The notes under the pieces: model-generated
The model's input: only the letters and a program-made list of their open reading frames with translations
The model's database searches: none
Told to the model about the DNA's origin: nothing
Program-made: the position numbers and the translations under genes
NCBI GenBank assembly: GCA_951813615.1
Contig: OX638377.1
Location: forward strand, 186,001 to 250,000
Direction of reading: 5' to 3'
DNA: 64,000 nucleotides
DNA from: an uncultured Latescibacterota bacterium
GTDB taxonomy: Bacteria > Latescibacterota > UBA2968 > UBA8231
Part shown: positions 33,491-42,887 of the stretch, piece by piece
How positions within the stretch are numbered: position 1 is the first letter of the stretch
Layout of the letters: each line of letters opens with the position of its first letter

Positions 33491-34966
33491 ATGACAGACG
33501 TGCGGGTGCGCATTGCCCCTTCGCCGACCGGCCCCATGCATGTAGGAACCGCGTATCAAGCGCTATTCGATTGGGTGTGGGCGCGGCAAAACGACGGGCA
33601 GTTTGTGTTGCGCATCGAGGATACCGACCAAGCGCGGTCGCAAAAAAAGTACGAAGATGAACTCATGCAGTCGCTGCGGTGGCTAGGGCTGGCGTGGGAT
33701 GAGGGGCCGGATGTGGGCGGTCCTTACGGCCCGTATCGGCAAAGCGAGCGCTTGTCCATCTACGCGGAGTACGCCGCGAAGTTGGTGGCTAGCGGACATG
33801 CCTATCCCTGCTTTTGCACGAGCGAGCGACTGGCCGCACTGAGGAAGGAGCAGCAGGAGCGCAAGGAGCATGTTGGTTACGATGGACATTGCCGAGATCT
33901 GGCTACCAAAGAGGTAGAAGCCAAGATACAGGCGGGATGTGCGCACGTGATTCGGCTGGAGATGCCGAAGGAGGGAGCATGTATAGTTGAGGACATACTC
34001 CGGGAGCCGATTTCCCTAGAGTGGGGGAATGTGGACGACCAGGTGCTGATGAAGTCCGACGGCTTTCCGACTTACCACTTGGCCGTGGTAGTGGACGATC
34101 ACTTGATGCAGATCAGCCACGTGATTCGGGGAGAGGAGTGGATCACCTCCACGCCCAAGCACCTCATGCTGTACGAGGCTTTCGGCTGGACACCGCCGAC
34201 GTACATGCACTTGCCGTTGCTGCTCAATCCCGACGGCTCCAAGATGTCGAAGCGGCGGAATCCGACCTCGGTGGAGTACTATCGCCGCGCCGGTTATGTG
34301 CCGCAGGCCCTGCTCAACTACTTGGCGCTGATGGCTTACCCGCCGATCGGGGACGAAAAGTTCACAGTGGAGCAATTAGCCGAGCATTTCGACCCGGCGA
34401 AAATTAATTTGGGCGGCTCCATCTTTGACATAGACAAGCTGGGTTGGCTCAATGGACGCTATCTGCGCGAAGAGCGGACGCCGGAGGCCCTGTTGGCGGA
34501 GTTAAAGGGCTGGCTGCTCAACGACGAATACGTCGGGCAGATGCTGCCGTTCATGCAGCAGCGGCTAGAGACGCTGGGGGATTTTGTGCCGCGCGTGGCG
34601 TTTTTCTTTGCCCGGCAGGTGGAGCCAGAGGCCGAGGATTTGGTGCCGAAAAAGCGAGAGGCCGCCGAAGTGGCGCGGATGTTACAGACAGCCGTGTGGG
34701 CCTTGGACGAGGTGGTGGAATGGGACAAAGACGGCGTGGCCGAGGCCGTGCGCCGGGTGGCCGCGCATTGGGAGTGGCCGGTCCGCGACGTGACCGTACC
34801 ACTCATTGTCGCGCTGACTGGCGAGCGGGTGGGGCCGCCGCTGTTTGAATCCGCCGCGCTCTTGGGGCCAGAATTAACGCGGATGCGGCTGTTGGACGCC
34901 ATGAAGGTGCTAGGTGGGCTGTCGAAGAAACAGGCGAGCCGGCTGGAGAAGGGCTGGAGGCGGTGA
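33491..34966 (+). CDS. gltX: Glutamyl-tRNA synthetase
   Basis: A 491-aa class Ib synthetase. The HIGH-type motif is PTGPMHVG (12-19) and the KMSKS-type motif is KMSKR (251-255, in GSKMSKRRN). The C-terminal third has the helical anticodon-binding domain. It charges tRNA-Glu, and may be non-discriminating if no glutaminyl enzyme exists, which cannot be judged here. GAGGAG eight bases before the ATG fixes the start. Confidence 0.95.
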   Translation: MTDVRVRIAPSPTGPMHVGTAYQALFDWVWARQNDGQFVLRIEDTDQARSQKKYEDELMQSLRWLGLAWDEGPDVGGPYGPYRQSERLSIYAEYAAKLVASGHAYPCFCTSERLAALRKEQQERKEHVGYDGHCRDLATKEVEAKIQAGCAHVIRLEMPKEGACIVEDILREPISLEWGNVDDQVLMKSDGFPTYHLAVVVDDHLMQISHVIRGEEWITSTPKHLMLYEAFGWTPPTYMHLPLLLNPDGSKMSKRRNPTSVEYYRRAGYVPQALLNYLALMAYPPIGDEKFTVEQLAEHFDPAKINLGGSIFDIDKLGWLNGRYLREERTPEALLAELKGWLLNDEYVGQMLPFMQQRLETLGDFVPRVAFFFARQVEPEAEDLVPKKREAAEVARMLQTAVWALDEVVEWDKDGVAEAVRRVAAHWEWPVRDVTVPLIVALTGERVGPPLFESAALLGPELTRMRLLDAMKVLGGLSKKQASRLEKGWRR

Positions 34967-35031
34967 AGTTTCTCGGCGGCTGCGTCGTGTGGGTCGCCAT
35001 CTAGTACAGTCTTCCACCGCAGAATGCGTGG

Positions 35032-37197
35032 CTAGCGGCGGTCGAGCTGGACCGGCGTCCGGTCGCCTTCGCGGATTCTGTAGTACTGATCCATTTCGAG
35101 GTCAGTAAACAGTTGCCGTGCGCCCGTGGCCGGCCAGGTAACTTCGACGGCTTCGATGGCCTTGGCTTGTCCCAGACCGATCTCCTGTTGCAGACTCGAG
35201 CCGCCGAAGCTGGCTCCCGTGCCGATAGTGGCGTAGATGTTTCTCGGCCCCTCAGCAGTTGCGACCTCTATCCTGATGCGCGCTCCCAAGGCGGCGCGAT
35301 TTGATTGTACCCCTTCCAACAAGAGCGTGATCCAGTGATTACCATGCCCGGGGTTTTCAAAGAGGACATTCTGGAACACGTCCCCGGTATAGGCCCCACC
35401 CATAACCGCATAGATATCTTGGTCGCCGTCGTTGTCGAAGTCGCCAAAGGCCACGCCGTGCCCTTTTTGCAGATGGCCGAAGCCGCCGGAAGTGGTAACG
35501 TCCTCGAAGAAGCGCCCGCCGGCATTGCGGAACATGCGGTTGGGCATGACCGAGCGAAGCGAGGGCGATCCTGTGCCGGCGTAAAAATCCAGCCAACCGT
35601 CGTTGTCGAGGTCGCCGAAATCGCAACCCATCGTATAGAGTACTTTGTCAACGCCCGCTTCTGCGCTGCGTTCGGCAAAAGTCCCGTCGCCATTGTTGCG
35701 GTACAGGCGGGGACGCTCGGCCGCGGTTGCCAGCCCGAGATAGTCGGCGGCCACATCGCCGGCGCTGGCTTCGTAATGGTATCCCGAGACGAAAATGTCC
35801 AGCCAGCCGTCGTTGTCGTAATCCCAGAACCAAGCCGGGAAGCTACCTAGCGGTTCGGTCACGCCTGCTTCCTTGCTTTTGTCGGTGAAGGTCCATCCGC
35901 CGAACTCGTTGGCACCGTCGTTGGCAAAGAGAAAATTGGTTCCGGTGAGCCGCGAAACGTACAGGTCAATTAGGCCGTCGTTGTCGTAATCGCCCCAAGC
36001 GGCCCCTTTTACATAGCCGACGACGGCGACCCCGGTTGCTTGGCCTACCTCGGCAAACTGCAAATCCTCTGCCTGCCCGTTGCTGTGAAAAAGTTCGCAT
36101 CGATGGATTCGACCGCCATACGACTCGTTGCCAACGAAAAGGTCTAGCCAGCCGTCGTTGTCGTAGTCGCCCCAGGCGGCGGTCTGCGTCGGGTGGAAGG
36201 TGAGCAGGCCGACCTGCTCGGTGACGTCGGCAAAGGTCCCGTTGCCATTGTTGTGCAACAGCGAGTTGGGATGCAGCCCGTCGTCTTCCCACCAGCCCCC
36301 GCGCAAAACCAACACGTCTGCATAGCCGTTGTTGTCGTAGTCGGCGTGTGTAATTTGCAAGCCGCCGCCGATGCCGGTCAGACCGGCCGCTGCGGTCCGG
36401 TCTGCAAAGGTTCCGTCGCCGAGGTTGGCAAAATAGCGGAGTTGGTCGTCTAACCCCCAAGACGAGGCCATGATATCCAGATGGCCGTCGCCGTCGAAGT
36501 CGTCCATTATGCTGCCGCCGGCCATGGAGACCAAATCTAGGCCCAGCGCCGGTGCCACATCGGCGAAGCGCTTGATGTCGTAGTCGGAGACAAAAACCTC
36601 GGGCGGGACGAGCCACTGCGCTGGCACTTGTTCGGGATACATGCCCAAGGTCATATAGGCAATATTCAAAAGCCAGCGGACGGTGAGGTCGTCTGGATGA
36701 TCTGCCAAATACGCGGCAAATTCCGCCAGCGCCGCCCGCGACCCCCGCTCAATGGTGTGGACTCCGTCGCCGCTAATCGGCAAAAGGCACGAAGCCGTTG
36801 AGTGTCGAGCGAGACAGTTTTCTTGCTCTCCGAGGCGCATATAGGACAGTCCCAGCAGGACGCGCACATCTGGGGTCAGTTTGAGATCGACTTGTTGGAG
36901 CTGCGGCTGGAGCTTTTCGAACTCGTCAATGGCGGCTTGGCTCTGGCCGGCGCGCAACAGCTCCCGCGCCAGATAGGCATTGGCGCGCAGGCGGGCGGCG
37001 GTATCGGGCGGCTGTGGCAAGGTCTTGAGGTATTCTACCCGCGCCGCGTTGATATAGGTATTAATGGCAGGATTCAAATTCTGCGCGATCTCCGCCAAGC
37101 GGGCGGCCATGCGCTTCGTGCTAGGGGCCTGATAGGACACTGGCGGCTCTGGGGCGCAAGACAGTGCGACGAGAGACAAAGCCAGTATGGATCGCAT
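35032..37197 (-). CDS. Lipoprotein with TPR-like N-terminus, FG-GAP repeats and ASPIC/UnbV C-terminus (CRTAC1-like)
   Basis: A 721-aa exported protein. The start is the ATG at 37197, one base after the upstream stop (TAACATG); residues 1-15 (MRSILALSLVALSCA) form a lipoprotein-type signal with the lipid cysteine at 14. Residues about 30-200 are TPR-like helices; about 205-640 are FG-GAP/VCBS repeats with Ca-binding DYDNDG(Y/W/L)-type loops, a seven-bladed-propeller layout; the last 100 residues are ASPIC/UnbV (GVQSNRAALGARIRIEV ... EVTWPATG). Last gene of the exported-protein operon that begins near 45.9 kb. Probably surface adhesion or glycan binding; no enzyme motif. Confidence 0.85.
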   Translation of the reverse strand: MRSILALSLVALSCAPEPPVSYQAPSTKRMAARLAEIAQNLNPAINTYINAARVEYLKTLPQPPDTAARLRANAYLARELLRAGQSQAAIDEFEKLQPQLQQVDLKLTPDVRVLLGLSYMRLGEQENCLARHSTASCLLPISGDGVHTIERGSRAALAEFAAYLADHPDDLTVRWLLNIAYMTLGMYPEQVPAQWLVPPEVFVSDYDIKRFADVAPALGLDLVSMAGGSIMDDFDGDGHLDIMASSWGLDDQLRYFANLGDGTFADRTAAAGLTGIGGGLQITHADYDNNGYADVLVLRGGWWEDDGLHPNSLLHNNGNGTFADVTEQVGLLTFHPTQTAAWGDYDNDGWLDLFVGNESYGGRIHRCELFHSNGQAEDLQFAEVGQATGVAVVGYVKGAAWGDYDNDGLIDLYVSRLTGTNFLFANDGANEFGGWTFTDKSKEAGVTEPLGSFPAWFWDYDNDGWLDIFVSGYHYEASAGDVAADYLGLATAAERPRLYRNNGDGTFAERSAEAGVDKVLYTMGCDFGDLDNDGWLDFYAGTGSPSLRSVMPNRMFRNAGGRFFEDVTTSGGFGHLQKGHGVAFGDFDNDGDQDIYAVMGGAYTGDVFQNVLFENPGHGNHWITLLLEGVQSNRAALGARIRIEVATAEGPRNIYATIGTGASFGGSSLQQEIGLGQAKAIEAVEVTWPATGARQLFTDLEMDQYYRIREGDRTPVQLDRR

Positions 37198-37198
37198 G

Positions 37199-38725
37199 TT
37201 ATGGCCCACCGTGCAATCGCTTAAAGTGCGCCAGCGCCTGCACAGCGCGCAGGGAGTCACCGAGCGCCCGATAGGACAAGGCCAAGCCGTAATGGGCGCG
37301 GACATAGCTCGAATCTGCCGCTATGACTGTGCGAAAGTGGCCCAATGCCTCCTCGGCTGCTCCTTCGCGCAGCGCCACTCCCCCGAGGCCGTGGTAGGCG
37401 TCCGCGTATCCTTCCCTGTGGTCGAGTGCCGTAGTGAACGCCTTGCGGGCTTGATCCAGTTCCCCCTTGGCAAAATGGGCGTTGCCGAGGTTGTACCAAG
37501 CGAGGGCGTACTCTTCGTCCAGCGCCAGCGCTTGGCGGAAGGCGGCTATAGCCTCGTCCAAGCGGTCGAGGCGGGCGTAGGCATTGCCCAGATTGTGCCA
37601 AGCCGGCGCATGGGTGGGATTGACCGTCAGCGCACGCTGGAAGGACTCGGCCGCTTCGTTTGCCACGCCTAGTCGCGCATAGATCCGGCCCAGTTCAAAG
37701 AGCGCCATCGCATCGTGCGGATTGCCGTCGAGAATTGTTTTCCACCGGAGGATATCCCCAGAGTGCGCGTCAATGCGGTTGAAGGCGCGCATCGCCGCGT
37801 CGCTTTCCTTGGCCTTGCCTTGTTTCTGGTAGGTCTGGGATAGGTTGTAATAGGCTTGGGGGGAGAGCATGTCGAGGTGAATGGCGCGGCGCAGGGCTTG
37901 GGCCGCCGGCTCGTATTGCCCCAGCTTGGTGTGGGCTACCCCGAGCCAGTTAAACGCCGCCGCAGCCGTTGAATCCACGGCAATGGCCGCTTCAAAGCTC
38001 GCCGCGGCTTCTTCGTACCTTCCTAGGCGGAGGTGTGCCCGCCCCAAGCCGATCCGAGGGGCGACCGCCGTTGGTTGCAAGTTCACGGCCTGCGTGAGAA
38101 GCGTGGCGGCCTTTTCGCACTGCCCTAGCTTGAGACAGTAGACATCGCCTAGGGCGGTGTACGCTAGGATGTATTTAGAGTCGCTGGCAATGGCCTGTTC
38201 CAACGCCGCCGCCGCCTCTTGATACGCACCTTCTTGGCCGAAGGCCGCGCCGATATTGTAGTGCGAGGGGGCGTGGTCTGGCTCGCTTAAAAGCGCCTGT
38301 TGGTAGGCTTGACGGGCTTCTGCAAAGCGCCGCTGACGCAGATAGACGGCCCCCAGCCCCCGGTGCGCGTCCGGACAATCGGCACATTCCTGCGCGGCCT
38401 GTTGGTATGCTTCTGCGGCTCGATCTAATTCGCCTCCCCTAAACAGGATGTTGCCGATCCCCACTTGCGCCCCGGTGTGGGTGGAATCCAGCGCCAAAGC
38501 TCGGTGAAAGGACTGTAGGGCCTCGGGGTAGCGCGCCTGTTCGTGGTACACTTGGCCGAGCGCATAATGGGCTTCGGCGTCCGCTGGGTCTTCCGCGATT
38601 TGGCGCTGATAGTGGACCTCCCGCTCGCCTAGGCTTTCCTCGGTGGGTGTACATCCGTTGAGTAAGGCTAGCAGGCAGACAACGATCCAGCGACACGCTC
38701 TGATCCTTTTCCACTGATTGCTCAT
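37199..38725 (-). CDS. TPR-repeat lipoprotein
   Basis: A 508-aa lipoprotein (signal and lipobox CLLALLNGC). About twelve TPR units follow, with the regular A-x-A-H-x-x-L-G pattern, for example AEAHYALGQVYHEQARYPEA and APAWHNLGNAYARLDRLDEA. There is no catalytic domain. TPR lipoproteins of this type scaffold outer-membrane or secretion complexes. It is sandwiched between two FG-GAP lipoproteins with gaps of 1-2 bases, so the three are made together in fixed ratio and very likely form one complex. Confidence 0.85.
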   Translation of the reverse strand: MSNQWKRIRACRWIVVCLLALLNGCTPTEESLGEREVHYQRQIAEDPADAEAHYALGQVYHEQARYPEALQSFHRALALDSTHTGAQVGIGNILFRGGELDRAAEAYQQAAQECADCPDAHRGLGAVYLRQRRFAEARQAYQQALLSEPDHAPSHYNIGAAFGQEGAYQEAAAALEQAIASDSKYILAYTALGDVYCLKLGQCEKAATLLTQAVNLQPTAVAPRIGLGRAHLRLGRYEEAAASFEAAIAVDSTAAAAFNWLGVAHTKLGQYEPAAQALRRAIHLDMLSPQAYYNLSQTYQKQGKAKESDAAMRAFNRIDAHSGDILRWKTILDGNPHDAMALFELGRIYARLGVANEAAESFQRALTVNPTHAPAWHNLGNAYARLDRLDEAIAAFRQALALDEEYALAWYNLGNAHFAKGELDQARKAFTTALDHREGYADAYHGLGGVALREGAAEEALGHFRTVIAADSSYVRAHYGLALSYRALGDSLRAVQALAHFKRLHGGP

Positions 38726-38727
38726 GC

Positions 38728-40371
38728 TCAGCCGGAGGAAGGAGGTTCTTCCACTTGGTGGATCTGGTCAATGGGCACTTGTACGAGCGTCTGCACGATC
38801 CCGCTGGGCCAGCGGATCTGGACGCGATCCACCTGTTTTCGCTGGCCCAAGCCGAAGTACACCCGCAGATCGTTTTGCGAAAGATAGCTGCTGCCGCTGC
38901 GCACCTCCTCGACCTGTACCAAATCGCCGCTTACTACCCGGATCACCGCCCCAATCCCGTCCCGATTACTGACCCGGCCGACGGTCTTAAAGGCGATCCA
39001 GTGGTTGCGCTGGCCGCTGTCGTTGCGCAGCAAAAACGCCCGCTGGTTGTTGTTGGAGACAAAAGCGTCTAGGTCGCCGTCGTTGTCGTAGTCGGCAAAG
39101 GCCGCGCCCCGGCCGACTCCGCCCAAGACCGTAGTCGGCACCAACGCAAACCGTCCGGCTCCGTCGTTGGCAAAGAGTTGGTCTGGCTGCGGATAGGACG
39201 CAGCTTGGTCGAATACCTGCACTTCTGGATGGACGTGGCCATTGGCCAGATAGAGATCTAGGTCGCCGTCGTTGTCGTAGTCGAAAAAATCCGTGCCAAA
39301 CGTCAAGGTAGAAAGCGTAGGCTCACCCAACCCCGACGGAAAGCTCAGGTCGGCAAATGTGCCGTCGCCATCGTTGCGATAGAGACGGCAGCTTTCCCAC
39401 TGAAAGTTGCAGACCACGATATCCAAGTCGCCGTCCCGGTCGCAGTCGCCAAAGTCCGTGCCCATGCCGGCCTCGGGGCGAGCACTCTCGCTGAGCGCCA
39501 CCCCCGCGCTCAATCCCACTTCGGCGAACCGCGTTGCGCCATCGTTGCGGAAGAGGAAATTGGCCTTCATGTCATTGGCCACATACAGGTCCGCGTCGCC
39601 GTCCCCGTCGTAGTCGCCAAAGACGACGCCCAACTGGCGGCCGGCTTCGCTGTACACGCCGGCTGGCCGGGTAATATCGGCGAACTTCCCGCCCCTATCA
39701 TTGCGGAAAAGAGCGCCGGATTCTCCTTTGTACTGGGTGGGGGCGCAATAGACCGGGACCGCTCCTTGGTGACACCCTTCGTCGTACGCTATATCAACGG
39801 AGACGTTGTTGGCCACATAGAGGTCCAGATCGCCATCGTTGTCGATGTCGGCAAACGCCGCGCTGGTGCTCAGGCGGTGATCGCCGACCCCAGCGTCGGC
39901 AGTCTGATCGGCAAAGGTACCGTCACCCTGATTGTGATACAGGACGTTGGGGCCGAAGTTGGTCACGTACAGATCTACGTGCCCGTCGTTGTCGATGTCG
40001 CCGACGCAGGCACCCATGCCATAGCCCGGATGGCCCGTCCGCGTTTGCGCCGTCACATCCGCAAAGGTTCCGTCGCCTCGGTTGCGATAGAACGCGTTGG
40101 TGGGGACATCCTCGGCGACAAAACCCGGCAGTGGCGCGCTGTTGACCGCATAGAGGTCTTGGTCGCCGTCGTTGTCGTAGTCGAGGAAGGCCGCGCCCGA
40201 GCCATAGGTTTCCACATAGTAGTAGCGCCCGCTCGCCCCATTCTGATGGTGGAATTCAATGCCCGCCTCTTGGGCCACTTCTACAAACTTTGGTCCGGTC
40301 TCCAGGTCCGCTGGCCCGCATCCCGCGCCGCTCACGATGAGCAGCACCCACAAAGACAAAGCTGCAGCCAC
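38728..40371 (-). CDS. FG-GAP/ASPIC-UnbV lipoprotein (CRTAC1-like)
   Basis: A 547-aa lipoprotein starting at GTG 40371 (an in-frame TAG lies shortly upstream); lipobox LIVSGAGC. It contains FG-GAP/VCBS repeats with loops such as DYDNDGDQDLYAVN, DIDNDGHVDLYVTN and DYDGDGDADLYVAN, predicted to bind Ca2+ and form a propeller, and ends in the ASPIC/UnbV domain (VSNRDGIGAVIRVVSG ... IRWPSG). It is a shorter relative of the protein at 35032. There is no Shine-Dalgarno, so translation may depend on coupling or on a downstream TTG. Part of the same operon. Confidence 0.87.
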   Translation of the reverse strand: MAAALSLWVLLIVSGAGCGPADLETGPKFVEVAQEAGIEFHHQNGASGRYYYVETYGSGAAFLDYDNDGDQDLYAVNSAPLPGFVAEDVPTNAFYRNRGDGTFADVTAQTRTGHPGYGMGACVGDIDNDGHVDLYVTNFGPNVLYHNQGDGTFADQTADAGVGDHRLSTSAAFADIDNDGDLDLYVANNVSVDIAYDEGCHQGAVPVYCAPTQYKGESGALFRNDRGGKFADITRPAGVYSEAGRQLGVVFGDYDGDGDADLYVANDMKANFLFRNDGATRFAEVGLSAGVALSESARPEAGMGTDFGDCDRDGDLDIVVCNFQWESCRLYRNDGDGTFADLSFPSGLGEPTLSTLTFGTDFFDYDNDGDLDLYLANGHVHPEVQVFDQAASYPQPDQLFANDGAGRFALVPTTVLGGVGRGAAFADYDNDGDLDAFVSNNNQRAFLLRNDSGQRNHWIAFKTVGRVSNRDGIGAVIRVVSGDLVQVEEVRSGSSYLSQNDLRVYFGLGQRKQVDRVQIRWPSGIVQTLVQVPIDQIHQVEEPPSSG

Positions 40372-40427
40372 GGGCTAGTAGGAGGCGGAGGAGTTGGGGT
40401 GAGCGTGGGTTGCTCCGACGAATGATG

Positions 40428-42104
40428 TCATGGGCTAGCGGGGCTGGCGTCTAGTTTGCCCAACTGCTCTTCAAACACCACAACCCGATCGGCGTATTGA
40501 TTCCTGAGCCGGGTGAACAAGGAGTCGAAGAGGGCCTTTTCTTGTTGCTTCTGTACCCACCACCGCGCCCGCGAAGCAGCCTGTGCAAAGGGCGTGGGGC
40601 GCGGAGGAATGCGCTCCCGCACTTCGAAGATCGAATAGCCTTCGTCGAGAGCCACAGGACCGGTGAGCACTCCCACCGGCGTGGCGACCACCGAGTCGTA
40701 GAGGGCACCGAAAACCCGCCGCTCGGAGGGATGGTTGTGAATGTGGTATTGCCCATGCCCGCCCTCGGCATCCGTGCGCAACGTGTGATGAGCGGCCAGC
40801 GTTTCTAGGCGTTGGCCAGCGCGGACCTGCTGCAAGAGCTGTTCCGCCTCGGCGCGGGTCGCCACCAGCACCTCCGCCACCTGAATTTCTTCTAGTTCCA
40901 TGAACTGTTGCGGATGGTCGTCGTAGTACTGGCGGGCCATGACGCTGTCAACTTTGGTCTGCTCTACGACCTCTTCTCTGCGGAGGGCTTCGAGCAGCAG
41001 CGATTTTTTTTTATCCTGCAACCAGGCCGCTATGGTCGAATCTTGGTCCAAGCCTTCCTGCAAAGCCGCTTGGTAGACGAGGGTGCGCGGCAAGAGGTCT
41101 CGGTGAATGAACTCGGCAATCCCGCTGCTGTCGAAGGAGACCGAGCGGATGAACCAATAGGCATTATAGGTTTCGGCGAAATCCAACAGCGTTACCTGTC
41201 CGCCTTTGAAGCGGCAGAGGATCACTTCCTGCTCTTCGGGACCCAACAGCATCCCCCGGCCGTCGGATTCGGCCATCCTATCGACTAACAGCCGGATCGC
41301 CTCGCCATCCAGTTGTGCGTCTAGCCGATCTTTGAGCTGTGCGATCAGCCCATTCCAGCGAGTGCGAAACTCATTCCAGTACTGCTCGCGCAAGAAGGCC
41401 GCTCGGTAGTGTGTAGGGGCTGGGCCTTGGGACAGTACCTTGAAGATCTCGTAGTTTTCTCCCACGAGTAAAGGCTGGCTCAAGTCTCCAACTTGTAGGT
41501 CGAATATTTGCTCTCCCACGTCTATGGGCAGGCCCATCTCCTCCAAATTGCCGCGCCCGTACCAGGCATCGAGTACCCCGCCGTGGTCGGCTGATGGTGC
41601 GATGGAACGCTCGCGGGCCACCTCGGCAAAGTCCTGTCCCTGCTCCAAGTCGCGCATGGCCTTTTGGGCTTCTGCTGCGCTGGCGGTGCGGATATGGGCC
41701 AAGCGCAACATCCGATTCCACTTGTTCGTCGCAAAATTCTGACGCATATCGTCCACGGCGAGATCTACATCCGCGAGGATGGTCCGCACGGCGTACTCAT
41801 CGACCAGTTTCTTGCGCCGTTCCCGCTCCCATTGGCGCGCGAACTCCACTGTCTGATCCAGCCGCCGCTCCTGTGCGTCGATGAGCATCAACTTCATATC
41901 GATCATAGTCTGCAAGTAGAAGCGCCACGCTTGGAGACCCTCTTCGGGATCGCGGTAATTGGCGGTGGATTCTTCGCGGAACTGGCGCAGGTCTGCGAGT
42001 TTGATTTCTTCGTCGCCTGCCTTGGCGACCACGTCGCTATCTACCTGTGGCCCGCAGCCACTCCACCACAGCGACGCGAGGACAACTCCCACAACGCGCA
42101 CCAT
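40428..42104 (-). CDS. Parvulin-type peptidyl-prolyl cis/trans isomerase lipoprotein (SurA/PpiC-like)
   Basis: A 558-aa lipoprotein (ASLWWSGCG). An N-terminal SurA-like helical arm is followed by a parvulin domain around residues 115-215 (RLAHIRTASAAEAQKAMRD ... FAEVARERS ... GGVLDAWYGRGN), and a second, more divergent parvulin-like region near residue 395 (ELEEIQVAEVLVATRAEAEQ). It helps fold exported proteins in the periplasm. TAATG overlap with the upstream lipoprotein gene shows coupling. A related isomerase is encoded at 62324-64000. Placement within a surface-protein operon suggests that its clients are the neighbouring FG-GAP and discoidin-like proteins. Confidence 0.85.
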   Translation of the reverse strand: MVRVVGVVLASLWWSGCGPQVDSDVVAKAGDEEIKLADLRQFREESTANYRDPEEGLQAWRFYLQTMIDMKLMLIDAQERRLDQTVEFARQWERERRKKLVDEYAVRTILADVDLAVDDMRQNFATNKWNRMLRLAHIRTASAAEAQKAMRDLEQGQDFAEVARERSIAPSADHGGVLDAWYGRGNLEEMGLPIDVGEQIFDLQVGDLSQPLLVGENYEIFKVLSQGPAPTHYRAAFLREQYWNEFRTRWNGLIAQLKDRLDAQLDGEAIRLLVDRMAESDGRGMLLGPEEQEVILCRFKGGQVTLLDFAETYNAYWFIRSVSFDSSGIAEFIHRDLLPRTLVYQAALQEGLDQDSTIAAWLQDKKKSLLLEALRREEVVEQTKVDSVMARQYYDDHPQQFMELEEIQVAEVLVATRAEAEQLLQQVRAGQRLETLAAHHTLRTDAEGGHGQYHIHNHPSERRVFGALYDSVVATPVGVLTGPVALDEGYSIFEVRERIPPRPTPFAQAASRARWWVQKQQEKALFDSLFTRLRNQYADRVVVFEEQLGKLDASPASP

Positions 42105-42868
42105 TAGAGTTCCTCGGCGCGGCGTTGTTTGGCCAAGTACACTTCGCGCGTAAATGGGTAGGCGATGTCTATGGTCTCCACTGGCTGATCGCGGTAGTCG
42201 AAGCGCAGCACGATCTCTGGGATCCGCACTTCGAACGCTTCGACATCGTTAGCTAGCGGGGCAAAGGCGATAAAACCTTCGCGCTCTTGGCCGCTGAAGA
42301 TCATCTCGTCTTCTGGATACAAGGTGCGGAGCAGCAGGTCGCGCCGCTCGCGGAACGGAAGGAAGGTATTGCCCGCATAGCCTATGGCATAAGGGGCGAA
42401 GTACTCGTCTAGCGCCAGTCGGGTGAAGGCTTGGTAGCGCCGACCATTGGCGCTGGCGATTTCTACGGCGTAGGGATTGAGCCACACCTTGGGGTAGGCG
42501 TAGTTCTTTACTTTGAGCAGAAAGACCGTAAAGCGGGTGGGATGCTCCTCTTCCCACCCCGGCTTCCAATCGCCGTAGGTGTAGGGATTGACCGGCGCGA
42601 GATAGGGGTTGGGATCGTGAAAGCCCTCCGGCCGCTGCGAGTGGCCGCTTAGCTGCCGGTTGAGCATGGCCACGGTCAGCGGCAATAAACTCACCTCCAA
42701 GCGGTTTTTGACGAAGGTGATGCTGTGGTCGTCGCGGACGACTAAATCCGCTCCCGCCAAATTAGCGACCGGCAATATGGGACCGGCGAAGTGGCGATAG
42801 CCCAATTTGTGCCCGCATCCTCCGACGAGCAGCGCGACGCACAGCAGACAGCCTATCCATGTTTTCAT
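42104..42868 (-). CDS. Lipoprotein of unknown function
   Basis: A 254-aa lipoprotein (signal and lipobox LLCVALLVGGC). The mature part is beta-rich (FAGPILPVANLAGADLVVRD and LRFDYRDQPVETIDIAYPF) and has no recognised domain. It starts 19 bases downstream of the discoidin/FlgD-like gene stop and overlaps the isomerase gene at its 3' end. As a member of this exported-protein operon it is probably an accessory outer-membrane lipoprotein. Confidence 0.7.
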   Translation of the reverse strand: MKTWIGCLLCVALLVGGCGHKLGYRHFAGPILPVANLAGADLVVRDDHSITFVKNRLEVSLLPLTVAMLNRQLSGHSQRPEGFHDPNPYLAPVNPYTYGDWKPGWEEEHPTRFTVFLLKVKNYAYPKVWLNPYAVEIASANGRRYQAFTRLALDEYFAPYAIGYAGNTFLPFRERRDLLLRTLYPEDEMIFSGQEREGFIAFAPLANDVEAFEVRIPEIVLRFDYRDQPVETIDIAYPFTREVYLAKQRRAEEL

Positions 42869-42887
42869 TGCGTTTGACTCTTTCCGT

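Noticed and set aside
35032..40371. Many copies of a sequence near GTCGCCGTCGTTGTCGTAGTC, at first sight a dispersed repeat or CRISPR-like array
   Set aside because: They encode the DYDNDGD calcium loops of FG-GAP repeats in frame, with irregular spacing; protein-level repeats, not an array.
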